Part shown: positions 27,196 to 35,758 of the stretch, one piece after another | Position numbering within the stretch: position 1 is the first letter of the stretch | Layout: each line of letters opens with the position of its first letter | NCBI RefSeq assembly: GCF_024331145.1 | Contig: NZ_JANDJO010000001.1 | Coordinates: 434,001-498,000, forward strand | Length of the DNA stretch: 64,000 bases | Direction: 5' to 3' | DNA from: Shimia sp. CNT1-13L.2 | GTDB lineage: Bacteria; Pseudomonadota; Alphaproteobacteria; Rhodobacterales; Rhodobacteraceae | Made by a program: the position numbers and the translations under genes | The notes under the pieces: model-generated | Seen by the model: the letters and a program-made list of their open reading frames with translations, nothing else | Told to the model about the DNA's origin: nothing | Database searches by the model: none

Positions 27196-28344
27196 CTAGC
27201 TCTGTCCCACCGGCTTCAATTGAATCACATTTGACCCAGAAGCTTCCAAAGAGCGGCCAAAAATCGCCAACTCTCCCGAACGCGGCAGAGACAACCTCTG
27301 ACGAACTTGTCCGAGCAGCAACTCGCTTCCATCTTCAATTGCTTCAATAGCACGCCGAAACATGCGCGGCTTCTCAAGAGGCATTTCCTTGTCGAAAGGC
27401 TCCCCCCGCTTGCCACGGTACCCATTCTTCGAGGCGCGAATATTCAATGCCCGTGCCCATTCAGAGTCGCAGACGCCTAGGTCCTGTGCGCGTTTGATTT
27501 GGGCAAGAATTGAAATCCCCCATTCTTGCTTATGTGAAGCAAACTCCTCCAAAGACGGATACTGTACGGTTCTCAAGAATGAGTCACGCGGGAAAAGCAG
27601 TGCGCCGGCAAATCTGTGCGCTTGTTTCTCGATTGCCTGATAGGTTTTGGCGTGGCGGACCTCTTTTTCAGAGACCGAGCCAAAGTGAGCCAGAACATGG
27701 TAGAGCTCATGCGCAAGATTGAAACGCATCCGTACCGCGGATGATTCAAGGGTGTTAGCACCGACAATTGGGCGTTGAATGTGGTCAGCCCATCGGGAAT
27801 ACCCAGATTGCTTCTCGTTCTCGATGTCGAAGGCGAGAACAGGGATACCAATATTCTCAAGTGCCAAACACATATCGGGAATTGGGTATGCACCCAAGCC
27901 CCAAGCGTCACGACAATGGTCGGCCAAATCTTCAATTTGCTCATTTGAAACAGCCGCCCAATTCAGCGGCCAATTCTCAAGACGAGGCAACTCAAGCCTC
28001 GGGAAATCAACATATTCACTCAAGATCCCAAAAGCTTCGGCTGCCCAGTCAATACGTTGCGAAGTCTTGTTTTGTGAGCGCAGCGGTTCAGACGCCTGCC
28101 GACGCCAGAAAACCGGACCACTCATCGGAGGAGGTGTTGGCCTCAGGAAAAACTGACGTGGGAAGGCTGTTCTTTCAACAATTGCGTCGAAGGTTTCCTG
28201 CTTAGGCAGCGAGTCACCAGACTCAAGAGCGGTCAACGCATTCGTCGAGATATCCAACATGCCGCTTAGAGCAGTTTTAGTTAACCCATGCGCTTCTCGA
28301 GCTTGGGTTAGCCGACCACTAACAAATCCTTCTACCCGCTTCAT
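27196..28344 (-). CDS. XRE-HTH regulator with ImmA/IrrE-type metallopeptidase
   Basis: 382 residues. HTH at about 11-60 (RLTQAREAHGLTKTALSGMLDISTNALTALESGDSLP), a linker, then an ImmA/IrrE-type peptidase with HELYH at 212-216 and a following His (VLAHFG) and Glu (EKQAHRFAGALLFP). In phage and ICE elements such proteins cleave repressors; elsewhere they pair with a partner as a toxin-antitoxin-like module. ATG at 28344 overlaps the stop of the next gene (28341), so the two are translationally coupled, with 28341-29060 upstream. Confidence 0.85.
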   Translation of the reverse strand: MKRVEGFVSGRLTQAREAHGLTKTALSGMLDISTNALTALESGDSLPKQETFDAIVERTAFPRQFFLRPTPPPMSGPVFWRRQASEPLRSQNKTSQRIDWAAEAFGILSEYVDFPRLELPRLENWPLNWAAVSNEQIEDLADHCRDAWGLGAYPIPDMCLALENIGIPVLAFDIENEKQSGYSRWADHIQRPIVGANTLESSAVRMRFNLAHELYHVLAHFGSVSEKEVRHAKTYQAIEKQAHRFAGALLFPRDSFLRTVQYPSLEEFASHKQEWGISILAQIKRAQDLGVCDSEWARALNIRASKNGYRGKRGEPFDKEMPLEKPRMFRRAIEAIEDGSELLLGQVRQRLSLPRSGELAIFGRSLEASGSNVIQLKPVGQS

Positions 28345-29060
28345 CGCTCAACGTCTTTCTCTCCCAGATTACTTTTCAGCGTAACTACGACACGGTCCTC
28401 CTGAGTGCGGCTAGCAGCTTGCACAGAATAGAAGTTCGACCAGTCAAGCATCGCGCTGAGCTCGCCGTTCATCACGTTTGCCTTGAAAAGCCAAGAGCTA
28501 AATGAAGCATCGGGGACAACGAGCCGCATCATTTCAAGAGCGGTATCTCTACGATTGAAACCACCCGACCTCATTCCATGTTGAACTACAGCAAGTATCG
28601 TATTTCGGGCGTCGATCCTCTGACGCCAGCCATCGCCGAGGTCCATCTCAAGTTGTCGAATGGCAAAGTGTGACGCCGCCAAGTCAGCTTTATACGCTGC
28701 ATGTTCAGGTCGTGCCGACAAATTGTCGATGGGCTCAGTTACCACTAAGAGTTGACCAATCTGGCCAACAACAATTTGCTGACCATTACATGCAAGTGAC
28801 TTCACCTGAAATGGAGTGCCATGGTCAGTGCATGAACGCATCAGCGCCCTCATCCCGCTGCTGCGCCGGGCCCGCCGAACCGTTTGCAGATCGATCCGGT
28901 CCAACTCGGAGTGCGGGCGAGTTATCGAAAATACGCCGGGAGGGCTGACAACATCCTCGTAGTTCTTTGCATACTCACCGCGAAGGGCATCTTGGAGCGA
29001 CGTCATAAAGGGTTCTTGGAGATCCCTCTGCAAGGTGTTCAATATTTCAGATTCGCTCAT
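28341..29060 (-). CDS. Hypothetical partner of the XRE/ImmA gene
   Basis: 239 residues (start taken at ATG 29060, MSESEIL; an in-frame ATG at 29078 is also possible, neither with a good ribosome site). Not recognised. It has RRARRSSGMRALMRSC and a central strand-rich region (PFQVKSLACNGQQIVVGQIGQLLVVTEP), no signal or membrane segment. First gene of a two-gene unit with the HTH-protease downstream, an arrangement that suggests a protease-controlled or toxin-antitoxin-like pair. Confidence 0.6.
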   Translation of the reverse strand: MSESEILNTLQRDLQEPFMTSLQDALRGEYAKNYEDVVSPPGVFSITRPHSELDRIDLQTVRRARRSSGMRALMRSCTDHGTPFQVKSLACNGQQIVVGQIGQLLVVTEPIDNLSARPEHAAYKADLAASHFAIRQLEMDLGDGWRQRIDARNTILAVVQHGMRSGGFNRRDTALEMMRLVVPDASFSSWLFKANVMNGELSAMLDWSNFYSVQAASRTQEDRVVVTLKSNLGEKDVER

Positions 29061-29728
29061 TAGACTACTCATCGGCATCAAGTTGAGCGGAATATTTCAC
29101 GAAAAACACCAAGTGACAAGGGGTGAGGCTCATTTTTGGCAATCCGGTAAGAACCCACCAAATCGTTTGGGCTAGTTTTTCGGTTGGATCATTGAGCTAT
29201 CGGCAGCGGTCCTCGGGTATCACGAGACGATCGCAATGATGCTCACGCAGACACCTTCCTCTCCCCAACGGAAGCTGCTACGACTGCACCTGACATGGCA
29301 GACGCGGCCATGTTGGGGCGTGGAAACCCCTTCTCTGACTAGGCCGAAACTCGGCTGAACACCTTTGACCTATGGTCGGGGTGCCTGTGTTATACAACAG
29401 GCCCCGGCTAAAGGCACAGGGTCCGTGTCAGAGCGGATTTCCAACACCCCGATCACCAGTCAACCGCGAGGGCGCTCGCAGATCGGGGCCTTATGCAGCC
29501 AAGTCGTGTGAATAGTATGCGTTTCGGCGTGGCTCGGTCCTGCGACAGCATTTGTGGCTACATAGCAGCTCACAAGCTTTCGAAACTATCTCTCACTAAA
29601 TTCTGTTGGCCTGTTCGCATTCAGGGGGGATCACCCTTTTGCCAAGGCTCCAGCCGACCAAACCTCTGTTGGAGGTTGGCAGGCCAATACCAGTGACCCG
29701 ACATCAATATTCAGGTGCATATCGACCC
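29061..29728. other. Non-coding stretch upstream of the secreted protein gene
   Basis: About 670 bp with no convincing gene; rich in inverted repeats, especially 29293-29488 (separate entry). Confidence 0.5.
29293..29488 (+). ncRNA. Candidate structured RNA with mutually exclusive helices
   Basis: Several perfect stems lie in under 200 bases: ACATGGC/GCCATGT (29293-29313); GCCGA/TCGGC with a 3-base loop (29343-29355); a 10-bp closing stem GGTCGGGGTG (29374-29383) with CACCCCGATC (29445-29454) enclosing GCCTGT/ACAGGC (29383-29402) and GGCAC/GTGTC; and CCCCGATC (29447-29454) with GATCGGGG (29481-29488) enclosing GCGAG/CTCGC. The last uses the same bases as the closing stem, so the two are alternatives. 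Strand is assumed to be that of the downstream gene; expression is unproven. Confidence 0.35.
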
Positions 29729-31315
29729 ATGAAGAAACTAACTATTTCAGCCCTTGTAGCATTTTCCCTAGCAACATTCGGTGTGGTTGGCCAAGGCGCT
29801 GCCGAAGCGATTCCTCAAACGCAACAGGCAGAGCAATCACGTTGGCTTTTGGAGGTCGCTTTCAAAAAGCTTTCGGAGCGCGACCGCATCCAAATCCAAC
29901 TCCATTTGGCCGAATACGGTCTGTACAACAGCACGCTAGATGGTCTTTGGGGAGGGAACACCGCTGCCGCGCTGAATATTGCCGCCGACATGATGGAACA
30001 AAACATGGGCGGCGAACTAAGCTTGATCACGTTGGATCGGTCAAAGGCCTTTCTCAAACAGTTTGTGGACGGATCGGCCAGCGCGTACATGTGGGGAGAA
30101 GGTGGCGAGTGCGACGGCTGTGCCGAAAGCGACCAGCAAATTCTGACTTCAACAGGTAACACAGTTTTCTTGCCAGAAAACTTTCGGTGCAACTCTATCC
30201 CTCGCACACGGGAGTCTGGAATTCTTGAAACGGGTAGCCCGCAATGGACCAAAGCCATGGACAAGGTCGATGCCCTGGTGATGTCCTTTGACCGATCCGT
30301 CCAACAAGGACGAAACATTAGCGCTTCCGACAGGCGTCAAATCGAAGAAATCATCAGCAGATATGAAATACCTTACGCGGCTGAAATGTATGGATACGCG
30401 CTTTACCAGTCAGGCGACCTCAAAAGAGCACATGAAATCTGGGCGACAGCTGCAATATACGGCGAACCCAGTAGCGCCTCGTTGCTGACGGTTTCACTGA
30501 TGGGAGGATACGACGAATTCAAACATTTGAAGTTCGAAAATTTCCCCTCAACCGAAGTGATCACACATTGCTTGCGCTTTGCAGCGAGCGAGGGAGTAGA
30601 GAACGCGAAACTTTGGCTGGCAGCCGGTTTCGTTGGAGATACAGACGTTCCTGAGGGCGTTCGAAATACTCTGGGGATCGATACCACCCAAGCCCGGTGG
30701 TTGCTTAACTCGCTTTCTTCGAACGCGAAAAACGAAATGGCAAACGACATTTCAAGCATTTTGGCGCTGGCTGACGCGGAAGATCAAAAAGAACGCTCCG
30801 CGCAAGAGCGTCAAGCTGCCAGTGCTTTACGAGAGTTAACCTCAAAATGCGACGATTTGGTCAAACTGAAAGGCATCTGCTGGGCGCAGGCGATCGATGA
30901 GATGGAAACGTCTCTCATTTCACAGGGGTACAAGTGTGATATCGGCCCTATCCGAGGTCGCGCCTGTGAAGCTGGCAAAGCAGAGGTTTACATTTCCGAC
31001 GTGGGCATTTCGTTCAATTGCACTGCATTTGAAATCTGCCCATACGATTTTGAAGAAGTTTCAAGCTTTCTCATTGAGCAGGGCTTAGTTGCATCGATGG
31101 AGAAAGGCCGAAGCTTTGAAACACCAAATGAATTTACGTCTATTCAACTTACCCTGTTAGGGTTTGATACACCCAGCCAGCCATACTGGCTTTTTTTCAG
31201 TTGTGGCAAAGGCCCAAAAGGGCAAGAGCTTTGCGTTGAGCAACCCGAGGGCGGTGAAGTCAGGATTGTACTGAGGAAGAACACCTATGGCGCTGCAACA
31301 CCCAGCTTTCAGTGA
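29729..31315 (+). CDS. Secreted protein with an N-terminal peptidoglycan-binding-like segment
   Basis: 528 residues. A lipobox-free Sec signal peptide (KKLTISALVAFSLATFGVVGQGAAEA) is followed by a region similar to peptidoglycan-binding domains (LAEYGLYNSTLDGLWGGNTAAALN, residues about 60-85), then an alpha-helical TPR/Sel1-like stretch (YEIPYAAEMYGYALYQSGDLKRAHEIWATAAIYGEPSSAS). Many Cys pairs (GECDGC, GYKCD, RACE) suggest an oxidising compartment. Function unknown. ATG at 29729, weak ribosome site. It precedes the reverse transcriptase by 120 bp on the same strand. Confidence 0.7.
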   Translation: MKKLTISALVAFSLATFGVVGQGAAEAIPQTQQAEQSRWLLEVAFKKLSERDRIQIQLHLAEYGLYNSTLDGLWGGNTAAALNIAADMMEQNMGGELSLITLDRSKAFLKQFVDGSASAYMWGEGGECDGCAESDQQILTSTGNTVFLPENFRCNSIPRTRESGILETGSPQWTKAMDKVDALVMSFDRSVQQGRNISASDRRQIEEIISRYEIPYAAEMYGYALYQSGDLKRAHEIWATAAIYGEPSSASLLTVSLMGGYDEFKHLKFENFPSTEVITHCLRFAASEGVENAKLWLAAGFVGDTDVPEGVRNTLGIDTTQARWLLNSLSSNAKNEMANDISSILALADAEDQKERSAQERQAASALRELTSKCDDLVKLKGICWAQAIDEMETSLISQGYKCDIGPIRGRACEAGKAEVYISDVGISFNCTAFEICPYDFEEVSSFLIEQGLVASMEKGRSFETPNEFTSIQLTLLGFDTPSQPYWLFFSCGKGPKGQELCVEQPEGGEVRIVLRKNTYGAATPSFQ

Positions 31316-31435
31316 GATAGCGAGTGGTAGATCAAGAACCTAAGGCCATTTGAACCAAGGCACCTTTTCCTTTCTGGATTTGCTCCTTCAAACTCCCATT
31401 TCTTGATGCCATAGTGCCTCAGCAAGCTTGGCATT

Positions 31436-32878
31436 TTGGTTAGAATTCAATTGACTTCCTTTTCTCTAGAACCCCGCCTCACCAGAGAGGTTTGGCAAAA
31501 ATTAAGAGAAGGGCCAGTTCCACTCGTTGATCCGACTGATTTTGGGAACATTCGGAGCTTTGTAGCTGAATACAACGAGCGACTTAAAAGCCGAAGCTAC
31601 GTTCCCAATGTGGTTCATGGCTACTTGGGTCTTCAAAAGGGGAACGGGGTAACACGATTTCTTCCAATCCTCACCAAGGAAGACATGGCAATATATTACC
31701 ATCTTTGTGGCTACATCGGCGAAAAGGTACTGAAGAAGGAACCTAACGTTTTTGGTGGTTGGCGTTCTATTCCGGTGACTCCCAGAGCGCCAAAAACGTT
31801 AACTCACACTAAGGATGAGATTGAGGCGAAGGCAGCTCAAGCGGGGTATTTCTTTGACACCTTCTCCGACACGATGTGGCTCGAGCAGTTCAAAAATTTC
31901 ACGCAACTTATCCGAGAACTGTCAAAACAAGCGTCTAGCGGGACTTACGTCGCAACCACCGACATAGCCAATTTCTATGATTCGATTGAACTTCCGCGTC
32001 TTGTCCAAAAGCTACGGCGTGATGTCCAAGGAGAGTTGCACGAGGAAATCGAGCTCTTGGAAATGTTCTTAGCGCTTTGGGATCGAAGGACGACTGGGTA
32101 CAGCCGTTCGTCAAAAGGTATCCCTCAAGAGATTATCTCCGATGGCTCACGCTTCCTGTCGCATTACTATCTACAAGATTTTGACGGGAAGTTCATGGAT
32201 TACTGCAGAAGGAACAAACTACTCTACGTTCGTTGGGCGGATGACATGTTGATTTTCGGGCCAAGCAAAAGGGCTTTGGAGCACGCGATCCACAGGGCCT
32301 CACGGATTCTGCTGTCAGAAGGGCTCAACCTCAATGCGCACAAAACAAGGATTCTTAGCCGTAATGAACTAGCACGCAATCGCGGCTTGGACGTCTTGAG
32401 CGCCATAGATTCAAGGAATGCCGCCGACTTTCGCAGGAAGTTGCGCTCAGCGATTTCATGGCATCGACAAGGAAACCAGCTACGCTTGGACACGGTTTTT
32501 CGAGCATCTCTTGGTTACACATTCAGGCTAGGTAAAAATGCCAAGACGTTTGAAAAGAATTTCCTATTTGAGACAGTAGACGAGAATCCAGACATTCTTG
32601 CAACGCTCAATGACGTCCAGTTGATACGACTGATTTCAATCGCAGATGATCCGAAGGAGATGTTTGTGAAAGTCAGAAGCTCTTGTCTGACTCGTCCATA
32701 TGCGGGAGCTAGAGCCAACTTCCTTCTGTTGATTAGAAAACATAGCAGGGGGCTTGTCCGCATAGGAATTTCTGAAAGGCTACAAAAATCCTCTGTTGAA
32801 ATGATCGCAAGAGAAAGCGGTGACAGCGTGATAATCAGAACCATCTGCGCTCCCCCAGCCTTGGCAGCCATCCCCTAA
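31436..32878 (+). CDS. Reverse transcriptase, unclassified (UG/DRT-like)
   Basis: 480 residues. RT motifs in order: A YVATTDIANFYDSI (D176), B KGIPQEIISDG (228-236), C YVRWADDMLIFG (D269, D270; an unusual RWADD version), D LNLNAHKTRIL. No maturase, HNH or Cas1 domain; the C-terminal about 170 residues are helical and may be the domain common to defence RTs. Start is uncertain: the frame opens with TTG at 31436, no strong ribosome site, and no close ATG. It could also be a retron-like RT, but no msr/msd has been seen directly upstream. Convergent with the K+-channel gene, 4-bp overlap. Confidence 0.85.
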   Translation: MVRIQLTSFSLEPRLTREVWQKLREGPVPLVDPTDFGNIRSFVAEYNERLKSRSYVPNVVHGYLGLQKGNGVTRFLPILTKEDMAIYYHLCGYIGEKVLKKEPNVFGGWRSIPVTPRAPKTLTHTKDEIEAKAAQAGYFFDTFSDTMWLEQFKNFTQLIRELSKQASSGTYVATTDIANFYDSIELPRLVQKLRRDVQGELHEEIELLEMFLALWDRRTTGYSRSSKGIPQEIISDGSRFLSHYYLQDFDGKFMDYCRRNKLLYVRWADDMLIFGPSKRALEHAIHRASRILLSEGLNLNAHKTRILSRNELARNRGLDVLSAIDSRNAADFRRKLRSAISWHRQGNQLRLDTVFRASLGYTFRLGKNAKTFEKNFLFETVDENPDILATLNDVQLIRLISIADDPKEMFVKVRSSCLTRPYAGARANFLLLIRKHSRGLVRIGISERLQKSSVEMIARESGDSVIIRTICAPPALAAIP

Positions 32879-33726
32879 GATCGCCTACTTTCTGGGAACT
32901 TGTCAGCAAGGGTTTCCACACCCTCAGGCCTGTAATGGAACATTCGTTCAAACTCTGGATCTTCAAAATCAGGTCGCCAAAAGGGTTCGTAGCTCGCAAT
33001 GAAATCACGATTTTCAAGCACGAGAATTTCATTTGGCTTATATTGCACCGACGCGGCGACTTCCGAGCCCTTTAGGTTTCCAGAAACACATACTCTCAGG
33101 CAATCTCCATCCACGAGCTTCCGGTCAATCTCCTCCACCGAGTGCTTGTCGATGAAAAACGTTTGCACAGCTGTTGTTAAAAAAGGTGGAGCGATTGCAG
33201 GGCTAACGGTCCAATCGCGACCGAGTTTGAAATACGAGCTTATCGAACAATTTTCTAACCTCGACACGCTAGCATTGAGAAAGATCACCATAAATCTTTG
33301 CTCCTCGAGGCAGTAGTAGGCATATCTTGAGAAAACTATGGTGTTTGCTGATGGCCGAAGTGCCTTTACCGTTAGAAGCGAGACGGCTCCCGCAAACAGC
33401 CCAACCCCCACTAATGCCTCCAAAATTGAAAGGGCTTTCCCGAAGCCATTAGGCGATATGTCTCCGTAGCCAACAGTCAGGATGGTGACGAAATTGAAAT
33501 AGATAGTGTCGAGTACTCCGACAGCCTTACCGTCAGATCTCTGAATCCACTGCGCTTCACAACACTTTAATCCGACAATCTCAATCGAACTGACCATCAT
33601 GACAACGCCAACGTAGGTGATCAAACCGAAGAGGACCAACCGCCAGAAAGACGTATCATCCACGAGCTTGAGAAACTTTCCTTGGCGTCTTCTAGGTAGC
33701 TGATGATATTTGCTATTTTCACTCAT
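32875..33726 (-). CDS. Kir-like two-TM potassium channel
   Basis: 283 residues: TM1 about 28-50, pore helix and selectivity filter TVGYGD (84-89), TM2 about 97-121, and a cytoplasmic region resembling the Kir channel C-terminal beta-sandwich (FMVIFLNASVSRLENCSISSYF, SGNLKGSEVAASVQYKPNEILV). Kir-type channels are rare in mobile elements. ATG at 33726. Its 3' end overlaps the RT's by 4 bp, so expression of the two could be linked. A role as a membrane effector is inference; simple K+ homeostasis is the alternative. Confidence 0.85.
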   Translation of the reverse strand: MSENSKYHQLPRRRQGKFLKLVDDTSFWRLVLFGLITYVGVVMMVSSIEIVGLKCCEAQWIQRSDGKAVGVLDTIYFNFVTILTVGYGDISPNGFGKALSILEALVGVGLFAGAVSLLTVKALRPSANTIVFSRYAYYCLEEQRFMVIFLNASVSRLENCSISSYFKLGRDWTVSPAIAPPFLTTAVQTFFIDKHSVEEIDRKLVDGDCLRVCVSGNLKGSEVAASVQYKPNEILVLENRDFIASYEPFWRPDFEDPEFERMFHYRPEGVETLADKFPESRRS

Positions 33727-33933
33727 TATCAATTCTTTCGAAAGGGTCGGCAGTAGCATCAAGTGCTTTAGGTGAGGTCCTCATTTCAAATCTGCACACA
33801 CTTCTACAAGGCTTACTCGCAAACCAGAAGACGTGCTTTTCCGATCCCGGACCCAAATTCGGTTGAAATGCAGAACGGTCTCTCGGATGCCTTCTACGAC
33901 AAACCAAGGTTTGCTTTGTACGGAGGGTCCGAA

Positions 33934-34581
33934 TTGACAGAATACGTTGCCTATTATCGGGTTTCGACGGAACGGCAGGGCCGGTCTGGCCTTGGGCTGG
34001 AAGCCCAACGTGCGATGGTCGAGCAGTTCCTTCAACCACATGACAAAGTGATTGCCGAATTCACGGAAATCCAGTCTGGAAAACGCGATGACCGGGCAGA
34101 GTTGTGGAATGCAATCAACCTCACCAAGAAAACCCGGTCGAAGCTGCTGATCCCGAAGCTCGACCGCTTCTCCCGAAAGGTGTCATTCATCTCGGGTATC
34201 ATTGACCAAGGAATTGAATTGGTCGTCTGCGAGCATCCAAACGTCTCAACATTCTTCCTGCACCTGCTGGCCTGCTTTGCCGAAGAGGAACGCAGACAGA
34301 TTTCAGAACGGACCAAAGCGGCACTCAGAGCGGCAAAGAACCGTGGGACCGTGCTTGGCCGGAATGCTCATGCCCTGAACGCCAAGCGCCAATCAGAAAA
34401 GCGGGATTTCTTCGAGACCATCCGGGATGAGTTTGAACGAGCCTTCGAGGAGGCTGGTACGTTCTCAGGAACCGCACGGCTGCTGAACGAGCGGGGTGTC
34501 CGAACCGCCAAGGGCGGCAAATGGTATCCGCAGACGGTTCGGAACTACTCAATTGGCATGTCTGATGATACATGGCGATAA
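33934..34581 (+). CDS. Small serine recombinase (resolvase/invertase family)
   Basis: 215 residues with the catalytic serine in YYRVSTERQGRSGLGLEAQR, the arginine motifs SGKRDDR and LDRFSRK, the dimer helix AEEERRQISERTKAALRAAK and a C-terminal HTH with GTFSGTARLLNERGVRTAKGGKWYPQTV. I chose TTG at 33934 because GGAGGG precedes it by 6 bp and the catalytic domain begins just after; an in-frame ATG at 33868 would add 22 non-conserved residues. A resolvase/invertase could act on the element or a nested transposon. Confidence 0.88.
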   Translation: MTEYVAYYRVSTERQGRSGLGLEAQRAMVEQFLQPHDKVIAEFTEIQSGKRDDRAELWNAINLTKKTRSKLLIPKLDRFSRKVSFISGIIDQGIELVVCEHPNVSTFFLHLLACFAEEERRQISERTKAALRAAKNRGTVLGRNAHALNAKRQSEKRDFFETIRDEFERAFEEAGTFSGTARLLNERGVRTAKGGKWYPQTVRNYSIGMSDDTWR

Positions 34582-34805
34582 ATAGAGTAAGCCCAACACC
34601 TTCGTTACTTGGATCAACCACCCATCAAGCAACGACATGGACTTGGCTTGAATTCGCACTCTGGACGCTAGCCAGAGCGGGGTTGTCTCGTATCCCAAAC
34701 AACATTTAGCCATCTTCACACTCGCTCAGCATTCGCCTATCAACGAACCTAGAAGGCTAGCTGAAAGGCTCCGAGCCGATCACAGTTTTCGAAAAGAGGT
34801 TTTTC

Positions 34806-35696
34806 ATGTCGAGCACCACAGATTATGTGATTGAGAAAATGTGGGCACACGCGCAGCGGTTCGTCTCCCAAGTTTCATTCACCTGCCCGGAATGCAACGA
34901 ATACATCGAAACTGAAGTCGATGTACCAGAGCCAAATTTCGCTGCCGACAAGACATCGGACATGACCAGCGACGATGTGACGGAAGTAGAATGCCCCAAA
35001 TGCGGAGAGTGCTTCTCTGCCTATGCTTATGCAGGACCATCTCACTGCTCAATAGAGTTGAACGACTATCCAGAAACCTCGGTAAGCGCTGATATCCCAC
35101 ATTACACACAGCCAGACGATTGGGACGACTACGAACTTCCAAAAGATCCGTTTCAGATATTCATGACAACGACGACCGAATTGCGGTCCATGTTGAAGAT
35201 GCACGGCAGTGCAGATCCCGAAGCTTTGATGAATCGGATGATCTTCTCGCAGGTCATCGCTGCGTTTGAGGCATATTTTTGCGACACGCTTATTATTGAG
35301 GTCACTCGGTCAAACGATGCGATGCAGAAGCTAATTTCCAAGGACGGGGCGCTTTCCGAGATCAAGATCGGACTTGCCGATGTCTTGAATGGCTCTAATC
35401 TCGTGAAGGAACAAATTGAATTCAGCCTAAAAAACAGGCTCTATCACAAGATTGATGACGTTGCGAAACTTTACAAGAACGCGCTCGACTTAACGATCAG
35501 ACCGGATCGCCAAGCCCTCACCGACATTAAGACAGCCATTGGTTACAGGCATGATTGCGTCCACAGAAATGGGATGGACAAAAGTGGCAAGCAGTTGAAT
35601 GTCTTCGATACATCGTATGTCACCCATATCATTGAAACAGCCGAAAACTTCGTCAAACATACACAGGATCAGATTGACAAACGGCTGCCATTCTAG
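34806..35696 (+). CDS. Zinc-ribbon plus HEPN-like domain protein
   Basis: 296 residues. Residues 27-69 carry a CxxC...CxxC zinc ribbon (CPEC and CPKCGEC). Residues about 120-290 are all-helical and end in YRHDCVHRNG (R248, H253), the Rx4-6H motif of HEPN ribonucleases, in a family-typical position near the C-terminal helix. HEPN proteins are toxins or antiviral RNases, or nucleotide-binding scaffolds. ATG at 34806 with AGAGGT about 6 bp upstream. No antitoxin-like neighbour is visible. It stands alone between gaps of 224 and 62 bp. Confidence 0.75.
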   Translation: MSSTTDYVIEKMWAHAQRFVSQVSFTCPECNEYIETEVDVPEPNFAADKTSDMTSDDVTEVECPKCGECFSAYAYAGPSHCSIELNDYPETSVSADIPHYTQPDDWDDYELPKDPFQIFMTTTTELRSMLKMHGSADPEALMNRMIFSQVIAAFEAYFCDTLIIEVTRSNDAMQKLISKDGALSEIKIGLADVLNGSNLVKEQIEFSLKNRLYHKIDDVAKLYKNALDLTIRPDRQALTDIKTAIGYRHDCVHRNGMDKSGKQLNVFDTSYVTHIIETAENFVKHTQDQIDKRLPF

Positions 35697-35758
35697 TCGA
35701 TAGGCCTTGTCTTCTTTGGGGCGGGAATGGCTATCTCTATCGCCAGCCTTAAGGCACT

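Noticed and set aside
31436-32878. Group II intron or retron RT
   Set aside because: No maturase or HNH domain, and no msr-msd-like inverted repeat directly upstream; the structured stretch is 1.9 kb away.
33772-33933. N-terminal extension of the serine recombinase
   Set aside because: The upstream residues are not conserved, and the TTG at 33934 has a clear ribosome site.
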